Positions 43,394-52,106 of a DNA stretch of 62,063 bases are shown here, one piece after another. The notes beneath the pieces were generated by a model that worked only from the letters and a program-made list of their open reading frames with translations, was not told the DNA's origin and did no database searches. The position numbers and the translations under genes are program-made. Numbering within the stretch: the stretch's first letter is position 1; the number at the start of each line of letters is the position of its first letter. The stretch covers positions 1 through 62,063 of the forward strand of contig DATKQM010000041.1 in NCBI GenBank assembly GCA_035532735.1, in the 5' to 3' direction. The stretch comes from Chersky-840 sp035532735. Lineage in GTDB: Bacteria > Actinomycetota > Acidimicrobiia > Acidimicrobiales > UBA8190.

Positions 43394-43816
43394 ATGGACC
43401 ACGGCGGCACCTTTGAGGAGCTGGGGCGGGACGAGTGCCTGACTCGGATGGCCACCCAGCGGCTCGGTCGGCTCGGTGTGGTCGTCGATGGGGTGCCTCT
43501 CGTACTGCCGATGCGGTTTGCCATGGATGGCGACACGGTGGTCCTCCAGACAAACCAGGGGGCAAAGGTCTTCCATGCTCCGCTCAGCTCGGTGAGCTTC
43601 GAGGTCGACCACGTGGATTGGGAAAAGGGTGTGGGATGGAGCGTGCTGGTCCAAGGGATCGGTGAGGACATCTCCTCGGCACTCGACAAGCGCTCTGAGG
43701 AGCTTCGATCCCTGAGCATCCACTCCTGGGCACCCCCGCCCGCCGATCGTTGGCTCAAGATCATTCCTCGCCAGATCACGGGTCGGATTCTTCGAGCGAG
43801 CCCAACCGACGAATAG
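43394..43816 (+). CDS. pyridoxamine-5'-phosphate-oxidase-fold (FMN-binding) protein
   Basis: A 140-residue split-barrel protein: LGRDECLTRMATQRLGRLGVVVDGVPLV with MRFAMDGDTVVLQT (FMN-site strands), WSVLVQGIGEDI and a C-terminal WLKIIPRQITGR. Such proteins bind FMN, F420 or haem and include DosR-regulon members in mycobacteria. ATG 43394 follows agagagga. It is convergent with the GT4 pseudogene. A paralogue lies at 58378. Confidence 0.87.
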   Translation: MDHGGTFEELGRDECLTRMATQRLGRLGVVVDGVPLVLPMRFAMDGDTVVLQTNQGAKVFHAPLSSVSFEVDHVDWEKGVGWSVLVQGIGEDISSALDKRSEELRSLSIHSWAPPPADRWLKIIPRQITGRILRASPTDE

Positions 43817-43827
43817 ACCGCCGCCAC

Positions 43828-45233
43828 TCAGACCTCCTTGAGGTGCTCCATGAGCGCGCCGTAGCGCATCAGGTGCTCGTCGCCCACGAAGGCATCCAAG
43901 ATATGACGCCGAGCATTGTCGCCCAGGCGTAAGGCTTCTTCCGGTCGATCGAGTAGGGACATCAAAGCGCGAGCGAACGCGTCGAGGTCGTTGGGATCGT
44001 CGAGCAACACCCCCGTCCCCGGGACAACCTGGTCGATGATGCCGCCGACGGCTGACGCCACCACCGCCTTGGCCTTCCACATCCCCTCGGCCACGGTCAG
44101 GCCCAAGCCTTCGGCCAGGCTCTTCTGCACGATCACCGTGACATGGCGCTGGAGCGCGTTGACCATGACAGCGTTCTCGCCCCGTCATCCAAGGGCAGGG
44201 TCACGAGCCTGACTTGCCGGCGCTGTCGAGCCGGCAACGCCCGCCACGCCTCGTCGCAGTCCTCCCGCACCTCGCGGCCCTCAGGGTCGTCACTGACGTC
44301 GTCGGCTGCGGGGCCTGCCAGGGCGAGCTGGGCACCTAGGCCCGCCACCAGAGCCGCGAATCCCGCCATCACTCCAGCCATGTCCTTCAGGTGGTCCCAC
44401 CGTTACACCTGGAGCACGAGGGACCGAGGGATCCAGGGAACCCTCGGCGATGACTGTTGCCCGCCGGGTGATACGACCCACCGACCCATTGCGACGGGTG
44501 CAGGTGGCCGCCCCGGTGGGCTCTTCATCGAGCACCCCCGCATCGGTGAGGATCTCCCGTCGCTCCACTTCGGAGAGCTCCTGGTTCTTGGGTGAGAACG
44601 GGTCGATCGAGGGAGGGATGATCCAGACTTGATCCGTCGGTTCCCAGGCCGGCACGTACTCCTGTCGCGTGAACACGAAGCCGTCGCAAGCCTCCAGATG
44701 GGGCCGCAGGAAGAACTAGGCCTCCTGGGTCCAATCGTTGTGAGCATCGGCACCGATGTGACACCGCCACAACACCACGGCGCCGGCGGCCTTCAGCGGT
44801 GCCACCAGCCCCGCGGTCTTGGCGGCCTGTACCGACTCATAGGCCACGGCCTCCGTCGCGCCGAGTACACCTCCATCACCACCCATGCCGTGGAGCCGAT
44901 TGTGGACGCACTTGGTGACCGAGAAAAAGTCGGGGTGCCCGCGATGACCAGCCAGCGGACGGCCACTCCGGCACCGAGGATGTAGCCGACGAGCACCTGC
45001 AGCATCTCGGCCAAACCCCTTGCGGCCGTCGAGTTGATGTTCCTTACGGTGCAGCCGCGGAGGGCTGCTCGGGTCGGGGCGGTTTCGGCCGGCAGCGCGA
45101 CGAACCGCTGCTCTCGGATGAGCGGCTGCATGCGGGCCAGGTCGACCACGCGCACGTCGACTTCGTGAACTGGGGCGGCCTCACTATCTGACGATCCTGG
45201 GTTGGGTGGTTGCGGTGAATCGGCCGTGCGCAC
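43828..45233 (-). pseudogene. GT4 glycosyltransferase (TreT trehalose-synthase-like), multiply disrupted
   Basis: Starting at GTG 45233, conserved blocks appear in changing frames: VRNINSTAARGLAEMLQVLV; FSVTKCVHNRLHGMGGD; LWRCHIGADAHNDWTQEA; FFLRPHLEACDGFVFTRQEY; IIPPSIDPFSPKNQ; RWDHLKDMAGVM; VNALQRHVTVIVQKSLAEGL with GLTVAEGMWK. Lesions include a 1-base loss in a T-run at 44924-44928 and an in-frame TAG at 44716-44718 where Trp is expected. A TAA stands before RWDHLKD near 44405, with frameshifts near 44415 and 44170. The family makes trehalose from NDP-glucose and glucose. It lies 9 bases after the acyl-CoA synthetase. Confidence 0.88.
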
Positions 45234-45242
45234 CCACGACGG

Positions 45243-47069
45243 TCATCGGTCCTCGGCATACATCTCTTCGACAAGGTCGCTGTTGAGCTGACAAACCACC
45301 GAACGCTTGACCTTGAGCGTCGGCGTGAGCTCGCCCGCCGCGACCGTGAGCTCGTGCGCCAGGATCCGGTGCTTGCGGATCCCTTCGACTCGGGAGCGCC
45401 GAGCATTCACCGCCGCCACCAGGGCATCGATCTCCGCACGAAGGTCTGGATCGGAAGTCAAGACCTCGTAGTCCGCCACCTTGCCGTGGTCATGTGCCCA
45501 TTCACCGATCGCCTCGGCATCCAACATGAGAATCGCCGTCAGATACCGACGGCCCTCGCCGACGACAACGGCCTCGGCGACCAGGGGGTAGCTCTTCAAT
45601 TCCATCTCGATGTCTTGGGGGGCGATGTTCTGCCCCGCGGCAGTGATGATGAGGTCCTTCTTTCGCCCGGTGAGACGGAGGTATCCATCGGCGTCGATCG
45701 TTCCCAAGTCTCCCGAATGCATCCAGCCTTCGGTGTCGAGCAGTTCGGATGTGCCCGCGGGGTCGTTGAAGTATCCGGCACACACGTTGCCTCCCTGGAC
45801 GAGGATCTCACCGTCTTCGGCGATGCGGACGCGAACACCGGGAAGCCCTCGTCCGACCGTGCCAACCCGGTTGTCCTCAGGGGGGTTGCAGGTGGTGGGT
45901 CCGCATACCTCGGTTTGGCCATAGAGCTCGATGACAGGGAGCCCGATCGCGTGCAACCAGCGCACGAGGTCGGGATGGATGGGCGCGGCGGCAGTGATGA
46001 GGATGTGGGCCCGGTCAAGGCCGATCTCCTGGCGGATCCGCACTCCCAACGACGCGTCGAGCACGAGGTGGGGCAAGGTCTCCCACAGGGCGGGACGCCT
46101 GTCCATCTGGACCTCGGCTTCGATGTGACGGCCCAGCTCGACGTAACGCCGCACCATGGTACGCGTGAGCCACGGCGCCTCTCCCATCTTCTCGAGCACG
46201 GCCGTCTGGAGTTTCTCCCACACCCTGGGCACCGCGAAGAAGACGGTGGGACGGCAGTCGAGCAGGTCGGCCGCCACGGTGGCGAGACTACGGGCGAACC
46301 ACGTCTCACCCCCGACGGTGATGGGAGCGAACTCGCTCATGCCGCGCTCGGCCACGTGACTGAGTGGTAAGAAAGACAGGAATCGCTCGCCCGCCGCCAG
46401 GTGTACAAGCGAGGCGGCGCTGCGGATCGTCCACATGATGTTGGCGTGCGTCAGTATCGCCGCCTTGGGGGGACCGGTGGTGCCGCTGGTGTAGACGAAG
46501 GTGGCGGCCTGCTCGGGCACAATGCCCGACACTCGCTCGTCGGGAAGTTGCGGTTCCCGTTGCAGTCGGGCGGCCCCGACAGCTCGCAGTTCGGAAAAGC
46601 TCACCAGGAAGGGGGCGTCCAGCCGCTCGCCGTCGTCGAAGATCACCACCCGATCGAGCTTGGGCAAGGTGTCTCGCACTTCGAGCACTTTGGCCAGCAG
46701 CTCGCGGCCCTCCACGAAGCACAGGCGGGCCCCGCAGTGTCCCAAGATGTAACCCACCTGGGCCGCCGAACTGGTGGGATAGACCGGCACCGTGACGCCT
46801 CCGTTGGCGAGAGCCCCTAGGTCGGCCAGGTGCCACTCGACCCGGTTACCCGAGAGGATGGCGACCCGCTCACCCGGCCCGATGCCGAGATCGGCCAGTC
46901 CGGCAGTGACCTCGGCGACCCCCTCGCCGTACTCGGCCCACGTGATGATCTCCCACCCGGTCGGCGTGCGGCGGCGCATCGCCGGACGCCCGGGGATTCT
47001 CCGCACATTGGCTCGGAAGGCGTCGAGGATGGTGGCGCCTTCGATCACGGCTGACGGTGTTGTGTCCAC
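45243..47069 (-). CDS. long-chain acyl-CoA synthetase (AMP-forming)
   Basis: A 608-residue adenylate-forming enzyme. P-loop YTSGTTGPPKAAILTH; ELYGQTEVCGP (A5); WMHSGDLG; hinge RLTGRKKDLIITAAGQNIAP; near the C terminus TPTLKVKR (the adenylation Lys). It activates fatty acids to acyl-CoA, the donor needed by the wax ester synthase/DGAT genes in this island. I chose GTG 47069 because aagggag lies 6 bases before it; GTG 47096 would add nine residues. Confidence 0.93.
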   Translation of the reverse strand: MDTTPSAVIEGATILDAFRANVRRIPGRPAMRRRTPTGWEIITWAEYGEGVAEVTAGLADLGIGPGERVAILSGNRVEWHLADLGALANGGVTVPVYPTSSAAQVGYILGHCGARLCFVEGRELLAKVLEVRDTLPKLDRVVIFDDGERLDAPFLVSFSELRAVGAARLQREPQLPDERVSGIVPEQAATFVYTSGTTGPPKAAILTHANIMWTIRSAASLVHLAAGERFLSFLPLSHVAERGMSEFAPITVGGETWFARSLATVAADLLDCRPTVFFAVPRVWEKLQTAVLEKMGEAPWLTRTMVRRYVELGRHIEAEVQMDRRPALWETLPHLVLDASLGVRIRQEIGLDRAHILITAAAPIHPDLVRWLHAIGLPVIELYGQTEVCGPTTCNPPEDNRVGTVGRGLPGVRVRIAEDGEILVQGGNVCAGYFNDPAGTSELLDTEGWMHSGDLGTIDADGYLRLTGRKKDLIITAAGQNIAPQDIEMELKSYPLVAEAVVVGEGRRYLTAILMLDAEAIGEWAHDHGKVADYEVLTSDPDLRAEIDALVAAVNARRSRVEGIRKHRILAHELTVAAGELTPTLKVKRSVVCQLNSDLVEEMYAEDR

Positions 47070-47111
47070 GACGGGCTCCCTTCTGTCCTGATCCACGGGC
47101 GACTTTCACAC

Positions 47112-47130
47112 TGGGGGTCGAGCGCCCCCA
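47112..47130 (-). terminator. candidate hairpin after the MFS gene
   Basis: Tgggggtcgagcgccccca forms a 6-bp perfect stem (tgggggnnnnnnnccccca) with a 7-base loop. It begins one base after the TAA of the MFS gene (47132-47134). There is no T-run. It lies between the MFS and acyl-CoA synthetase genes on the minus strand. Confidence 0.45.
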
Positions 47131-47131
47131 C

Positions 47132-49021
47132 TTAATGCACCCACAGCGGACCATCTTCTGTACCGGTGGGCGCCAGCGTCCGGCGCGGCACCTGCTGGAG
47201 GGGCACCGGGCCGCGCAGCTTGTCGAACTCGGTGGCCACGAGGCGCTCGTGCTGGTCAAAGTCGGCCTTCGCCGCTCTTGGGCTCCACCGACCCCGCATG
47301 AAGAACACGAGCACCAGGAAGACGAGCTGCCCGGCGATGCACACCCGCCACCACCGCTTCCACTCATTGCCCGACGCTTTCTGGGCGGGGATCACCTTCT
47401 TCTCGACCCGCAGCAGCGAGGCGAGTTGAGGTGAGCTGGTCCCTACGCTGGCGATCTGGGCGTCCGAGACGGGGCGCCCGGCCTGGATGTCGGTCGCCAA
47501 GGGCGAGAAGGTGAGCAGTCCCTGAACCTGGAGCTTGAGCGAAGCGGGCACCGCCCCCATGGCGGACATCACGTCGTGGGTGCTCCCGTAGTTCTGGAGC
47601 AGCGCCCCCAGGGCCTGTCCCGGTCCGTAGGGCTGCATCTTCTCGAGCGCGGTGATGACCGTTGCCGGCGCGACCGGTGGGTGCGTGTTGCCGGCCGCGG
47701 GGACGTACTGCTGGGCGGCCTGGAATGTCTGGAGGTTCGTCGCCGCGGCCTGGTTGTCCACCAGAGTGGTGGACGTGGTGATCACCCGGGGGAGGACGAT
47801 GAACGACAAAGCCACCACGATCCTCAGCACCCAGCCCCACACCGCCAACCCTGACGCCGACAAGGCGGGGTTGTGCGCCTCCACCGCCTCGGTGTACGCG
47901 GCCATCCAAGGCGTGTACGCGGCGCCGATGAAGAGGCCGAGGAGCAGGACCACGAAGACGTTGGAGTAGTAGCCGGTGGTCGGGTGGTCGATCTGGCGGA
48001 GCAGAACGAAGGTCATGACGATGGTGCCTACAGCCCCGATGATCATGAACGGTTTGCGGACGCGCACCCGGTCCGAGAGGATGCCGAACACGACCAGCAT
48101 CACTGACATGCACGCCCAGTACCAAGTGTTGATGCCATTCGCGTCAGCCGTGGTGCGGTTGAAGATCACGACCCAGTAAAGGGTGAGCACGCTCACGGAC
48201 GCGAAGTAGATGAGCAGGAATACCGAGATCCCAAGGGACGAGGCGATCAGGTCCAGGCGCATCATCGAGCGAAATGGATGGCGCGTAGCTTTCTCCACGT
48301 CGATGCCCTTGGCCCGTGCCTCGATCAGGGCGCGCTCGTTCTCCGACACCATGAGCTGGTCACGGAGCTGTGGGGACAGCTCACGGAGGCTGAAGAAGGC
48401 GATGAGCACAACCCCCATGCACACGAGACCCGAGATGACGAACTGGTCCTGCCACGGGTGAAGGTGTGCCAGGGTTCGAGTGGCAACCACGCTTGCCGCC
48501 AGGCTACCGACCGTCGGCCCCAGCGCCCAGAACCCCATGGCTGTTCCTCGCCCCATCTGGGGCGAGAAATCGCGCATGAGTGCCGGCGTGGAGACGAGAA
48601 TGATGCCCTCGACGAAACCGATCACGCAGTAGGCGACAGCGAAGCCGAACTCGGAGTGAATGTGGGGCACTGCCACCAGTTGGACGAGGCCCACAGTCAG
48701 TGTGCCGTAGATAGTCAGGTTGGCCCGGCCGATCTTGTCGGATAGACCTCCGATGATCGCGGTGAAGGCACCGATGGCGTTCGACACCACCAGCAAGTAC
48801 AAGAAGTAGAGAAATGACATGTGGTAGTAGGGCAGCATCAAGGGGGTAACGGCGCCCTCCACGTAGTACAGGTAGTAGAGGACAATCGTGGTGAGCACCA
48901 CGATCCCGAGGTACGCCATCCTGGGGGCCGTGCTCGGATACGAGGTGAGTTGACGCTTCCACAAGGCGTCGTACAGCCGGCTGTTGGTCCGACGCTTGAT
49001 CGGAATCGTGGCGATGGACAT
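47132..49021 (-). CDS. MFS transporter (sugar-phosphate/oxalate antiporter-like)
   Basis: A 629-residue protein with 12 predicted helices, starting at ATG 49021 behind ggggagg. It has the MFS loop GGLSDKIGRANL between helices 2 and 3 and the second-half equivalent GILSDRVRVRKPF. An insertion of about 150 residues (about 425-575, polar, Ala/Gln rich) lies before the last helix and is not seen in ordinary MFS carriers. Substrate unknown; organic acids are plausible. It is divergent from the WS/DGAT gene at 49296. Confidence 0.87.
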   Translation of the reverse strand: MSIATIPIKRRTNSRLYDALWKRQLTSYPSTAPRMAYLGIVVLTTIVLYYLYYVEGAVTPLMLPYYHMSFLYFLYLLVVSNAIGAFTAIIGGLSDKIGRANLTIYGTLTVGLVQLVAVPHIHSEFGFAVAYCVIGFVEGIILVSTPALMRDFSPQMGRGTAMGFWALGPTVGSLAASVVATRTLAHLHPWQDQFVISGLVCMGVVLIAFFSLRELSPQLRDQLMVSENERALIEARAKGIDVEKATRHPFRSMMRLDLIASSLGISVFLLIYFASVSVLTLYWVVIFNRTTADANGINTWYWACMSVMLVVFGILSDRVRVRKPFMIIGAVGTIVMTFVLLRQIDHPTTGYYSNVFVVLLLGLFIGAAYTPWMAAYTEAVEAHNPALSASGLAVWGWVLRIVVALSFIVLPRVITTSTTLVDNQAAATNLQTFQAAQQYVPAAGNTHPPVAPATVITALEKMQPYGPGQALGALLQNYGSTHDVMSAMGAVPASLKLQVQGLLTFSPLATDIQAGRPVSDAQIASVGTSSPQLASLLRVEKKVIPAQKASGNEWKRWWRVCIAGQLVFLVLVFFMRGRWSPRAAKADFDQHERLVATEFDKLRGPVPLQQVPRRTLAPTGTEDGPLWVH

Positions 49022-49135
49022 TGCAACCTCCCCCGTGACCGTTCGCTTGGGTCGGACTGGACGAGAACCACGCCTCGCCCGATGATGCCGAACTGGACTC
49101 ACTTGTGATGCTGGCGGAGTGGACATCTCGGCACT

Positions 49136-49150
49136 AGGGCCGAATGCCCT
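49136..49150. promoter_or_regulatory. inverted repeat AGGGCCGAATGCCCT, DosR-box-like
   Basis: A 15-base element with arms AGGGC and GCCCT. It shares GGGCCGAATG with the box at 41866 but lacks one G in the second half, so half-site spacing is one base shorter. It lies in the 274-base divergent region between MFS (49021) and WS/DGAT (49296). It is weaker than the other boxes. Confidence 0.4.
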
Positions 49151-49295
49151 TTGCTCGAATGACAAACGCGCCCGCCATAAGCGACGCTCCGCGTTCGGCT
49201 CGGGCCGTCGCCAGCGGTCGGGCCATTTGCCTCTGGTGTGTGATTGGACGACTGACCTAAGCAAGGAGGTGGTGATCCACCTCCGAGGAGGGGCT

Positions 49296-50708
49296 GTGGC
49301 CGGTCACGTCGGTGCGTTCATGCGGGAAAGCGATGCGTTCTCCTGGTACATGGAGCAGGACCCCGCGCTGCGGGCGACGATCGTGGCTGTGGCCTGGCTC
49401 GAGCGGTCGCCGAAGTGGGACACCCTCGTGGATCGCCTCGAGCGGGCCACCAGATTGGTACCGATCTTCCGCCAGCGCCCGGTGGAGCCACCTGGTCGCC
49501 TGGCGACCCCGCGCTGGACCCTCGATCCCGATTTCGATCTCGCCTGGCACGTGCGGCGAGTGGCGGCCCCTCCACCGCACTCGCGGTCCACGGTGATCGA
49601 ATTGGCCCGAATCATGGCGATGTCAGGCTTCGACACCGCCCATCCGCTCTGGGAATTCACTCTGGTCGAGGAGCTGACGGGCGGCGGCGCAGCCTTAGTG
49701 ATGAAGCTGCACCATTCCCTCACCGATGGAATCGGGGGAATGCAACTTCTCTTCGCCGTCTTCGACACCGACCCCAACCCACCCACACAGGGTGTACTCC
49801 CCGAACTCCCGAACGAACAAGCAGGCGGGACCGCTGAGCTCGTGTCCGCATCCGTGCTCCACGGTGGCCACAAGATGCTGGGCTTCGCCCGGCATCAGGC
49901 GACCGGCGTCCTGCCCTCGATGTGGAGGAGTGGTCGACACCCGATACGGAGCTCACGAGACGCAGTCGAGATGATGCGATCTGTCTGTCGCACCGTCGCG
50001 CCGGTGTCCAACACACTCTCGCCCCTTATGACCGGTCGCAGTCTGGGGCGACGACTCTCCACGCTCGAAGTCGGCCTCGACGACCTGAAGCGAGCATCCG
50101 CAATGGCGGGGGGATCACTGAACGACGGGTTCATGACCGCGGTCACCGGGGGCTTCCGGCGATACCATGAGCTTCACGGCCAGCCGGTCGATGCACTGCG
50201 AGTGACGCTTCCCATCAGCACCCGCACGCCCGAGGACCCCGCCGCCGGGAACCGGATCACGCTCGCACGCTTCACGGTTCCCGTCAGCCTCGTCGACCCG
50301 GTGGCTCGGATCGAGGCCATCGGGGAGCGTTGCCGGGCCGCTCGCAACGAGCGGTCGGTCCCCCGCTCCAACACGATCGCGGGGGTGCTCAATCTGCTTC
50401 CTCCCAGCGCGGTCGGAAGCATGTTGAAGCATGTCGACTTCCTGGCGAGCAACGTCCCGGGCATCGGGTTCCCCGTGTACTTGGCAGGCGCTCGCATGAT
50501 CGGGTACGTGCCCTTCGGTCCAACCATCGGTGCGGCAGTCAACATCACTTTGCTCTCGTACGACGCCACCTGCGGGGTCGGGGTCACCGTCGACACCGCC
50601 GCGGTACCCGACATCGAGGTCTTCATGGCGTGCCTGGCCGAGGGATTCCAGGAGGTCCTCGCTCTGGCCGGTGCCGACCTGAAGGTGGTTTTGTGCACGA
50701 TGACCTGA
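49296..50708 (+). CDS. wax ester synthase/diacylglycerol acyltransferase (WS/DGAT)
   Basis: A 470-residue protein, typical length. The acyltransferase motif is LHHSLTDG (HHxxxDG) near residue 140. Further family blocks are LNDGFMTAVTGGFRRYHE, SNVPGIGFPVYLAGA and GYVPFGPTIGAAVNITLLSY. It esterifies fatty acyl-CoA to diacylglycerol or alcohols for storage lipid; tgs1 of the mycobacterial DosR regulon is of this family. GTG 49296 follows ggagggg; upstream GTG codons at 49269/49272 are possible. A paralogue lies at 53431. Confidence 0.9.
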   Translation: MAGHVGAFMRESDAFSWYMEQDPALRATIVAVAWLERSPKWDTLVDRLERATRLVPIFRQRPVEPPGRLATPRWTLDPDFDLAWHVRRVAAPPPHSRSTVIELARIMAMSGFDTAHPLWEFTLVEELTGGGAALVMKLHHSLTDGIGGMQLLFAVFDTDPNPPTQGVLPELPNEQAGGTAELVSASVLHGGHKMLGFARHQATGVLPSMWRSGRHPIRSSRDAVEMMRSVCRTVAPVSNTLSPLMTGRSLGRRLSTLEVGLDDLKRASAMAGGSLNDGFMTAVTGGFRRYHELHGQPVDALRVTLPISTRTPEDPAAGNRITLARFTVPVSLVDPVARIEAIGERCRAARNERSVPRSNTIAGVLNLLPPSAVGSMLKHVDFLASNVPGIGFPVYLAGARMIGYVPFGPTIGAAVNITLLSYDATCGVGVTVDTAAVPDIEVFMACLAEGFQEVLALAGADLKVVLCTMT

Positions 50709-50806
50709 ATCCAGAGTTCGGCCACCCACCCTGTGACATTTGGCCCTGGCTCTCCGGAACCTTCAGTGCGCACCTTGGAAGCATCAAGACGATGCAAGGG
50801 GCGGCC

Positions 50807-50926
50807 ATGACCAACGCACGTGGCGCGGAGACAAGCAGTCAAAGGATCGATGCCGAGTCTCGAGGCGACAGGGCGCGCCTCGACGCCAATCCGGTGGTCA
50901 CCTCGGCAGTCGACGGACACCGCTGA
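50807..50926 (+). CDS. possible 39-residue peptide
   Basis: ATG 50807 to TGA 50924-50926, highly polar (Arg, Asp, Ser), ending 2 bases before the next gene's ATG. No ribosome binding site or homology is evident. It is the only candidate in the 220-base stretch after the WS/DGAT gene; it may be leader sequence only. Confidence 0.2.
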   Translation: MTNARGAETSSQRIDAESRGDRARLDANPVVTSAVDGHR

Positions 50927-50928
50927 TC

Positions 50929-51294
50929 ATGTCCATCTACGCACAGCTTCTCGACGACGCGCTCGGCCAGGCCCTGCCCGATAAGACCTCGACGACCGGG
51001 GACGCGCTCGCCCAGCTGCTTGAGATCCGTCGCCGCCTGGGAGCCAATCTGCCGGGCTATACCGGGCCCGACTGGACTACGGCCGCGATCGCCGATCAGT
51101 TGGCCTATGACGTCGCGCTGATCGAGCTCGCCCGACGCCTGGGCATTGGAGTGAGCCTCACGGGATTCGGGCAGCCCAAACACGAGCGGACGCGGCTCGA
51201 GCAAGCCCTTGTGGCCCGCGGTGTTCGCCTGGATGAGTTCGATGCGGCGACTGAGTCCGGCGAGCATCCCCACCGTGTCTACGGTCAGCGGTGA
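50929..51294 (+). CDS. hypothetical protein
   Basis: A 121-residue soluble, mostly helical protein (YAQLLDDALGQALPDK; TAAIADQLAYDVALIELARRLGI). ATG 50929 starts the only clear coding stretch here. I do not recognise the family. It stands between the WS/DGAT gene and, convergently, the DosR-like regulator (stop at 51305, 10 bases away), so it may belong to the same stress island. Confidence 0.6.
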   Translation: MSIYAQLLDDALGQALPDKTSTTGDALAQLLEIRRRLGANLPGYTGPDWTTAAIADQLAYDVALIELARRLGIGVSLTGFGQPKHERTRLEQALVARGVRLDEFDAATESGEHPHRVYGQR

Positions 51295-51304
51295 CCATCG
51301 GCCG

Positions 51305-51976
51305 TCACGTGCCGGAAGCGTCGCTTCGCAGTCCCTTCTGGGTGCGCTCGTCCAACCTCGCGGCATAGGTGGCAGCCTGTGTCCGTCGCTCCATGCCGAG
51401 CTTGGCGAGGACATTCGAGACGTAATTCTTCACGGTCTTCTCGGCCAGGTACATCGAGGCGGCGATCTGGCGGTTGGTTTGACCATCAGCGATGAACTCC
51501 AAGATGCGCCGCTCTTGCTGGGTCAGACTGGCGAGTCTGGTGTCGACCTGGGGACCTTCCCGTAGGCGCGCCAAGACGCGCTCGGTGAGAACCGGGTCGA
51601 GCAGCGACTGGCCCGCCGCCACACGCCTGACCGCGTCGACAAGATCCGTATTCTCGACCTGTTTGAGCACGTAGCCCGCGGCGCCAGCCATGATGGCGGC
51701 AAAGAGCGCTTCGTCGTCGGCATAGGACGTGAGCATCACGCAAGCGATTTCAGGCGAGTTGGATCGAATCTCCCGACAGACCTCGACGCCACTGCCATCG
51801 GGCAGTCGGACGTCCAGGATCGCCACATCCGGTCGGGTGGGAGGGATCCGGGCCAGCGCCTCGGCCCCAGTCCCTGCTTCCCCCACGACCTCGATGTCAC
51901 CGCTCGCCTCGAGCAGCGCCCGAAGGCCTGTTCTGACAACCTCGTGATCGTCGAGGAGGAACACGCGCAGAGTCAC
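51305..51976 (-). CDS. DosR/DevR-type response regulator
   Basis: A 223-residue NarL/LuxR-type regulator. The receiver domain has acidic residues LLDDHE, phospho-acceptor Asp55 in ILDVRLPDG, Thr in MLTSYAD and Lys in GYVLK. The helix-turn-helix region AEKTVKNYVSNVLAKLGMER followed by RTQAA is almost identical to mycobacterial DosR as I recall it, including the recognition-helix Lys, Lys and Asn. It should therefore bind DosR-type boxes. GTG start 51976. It is divergent from its probable sensor kinase at 52107, with 130 bases between that contain an 11-bp inverted repeat. Confidence 0.93.
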   Translation of the reverse strand: MTLRVFLLDDHEVVRTGLRALLEASGDIEVVGEAGTGAEALARIPPTRPDVAILDVRLPDGSGVEVCREIRSNSPEIACVMLTSYADDEALFAAIMAGAAGYVLKQVENTDLVDAVRRVAAGQSLLDPVLTERVLARLREGPQVDTRLASLTQQERRILEFIADGQTNRQIAASMYLAEKTVKNYVSNVLAKLGMERRTQAATYAARLDERTQKGLRSDASGT

Positions 51977-52042
51977 TCTGCCATCTTAATTGCATCTCGT
52001 CAACGCCACCCGTCCCCGGTCGACGGCGAATTCGCAAACCAA

Positions 52043-52084
52043 CTCCGATGGGCTGAGCCGCTCGTCCCTCATGGCCCATCGGAG
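52043..52084. promoter_or_regulatory. perfect 11-bp inverted repeat in the divergent regulator/kinase promoter region
   Basis: ctccgatgggc (52043-52053) and gcccatcggag (52074-52084) are exact reverse complements separated by 20 bases. They lie 66 bases from the regulator start (51976) and 22 bases from the kinase start (52107). It could be a two-site operator or a hairpin in the kinase leader. Its spacing differs from the 14-base DosR-like boxes. Confidence 0.5.
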
Positions 52085-52106
52085 GCTGTGTCGCTAAAGT
52101 TGGCCT

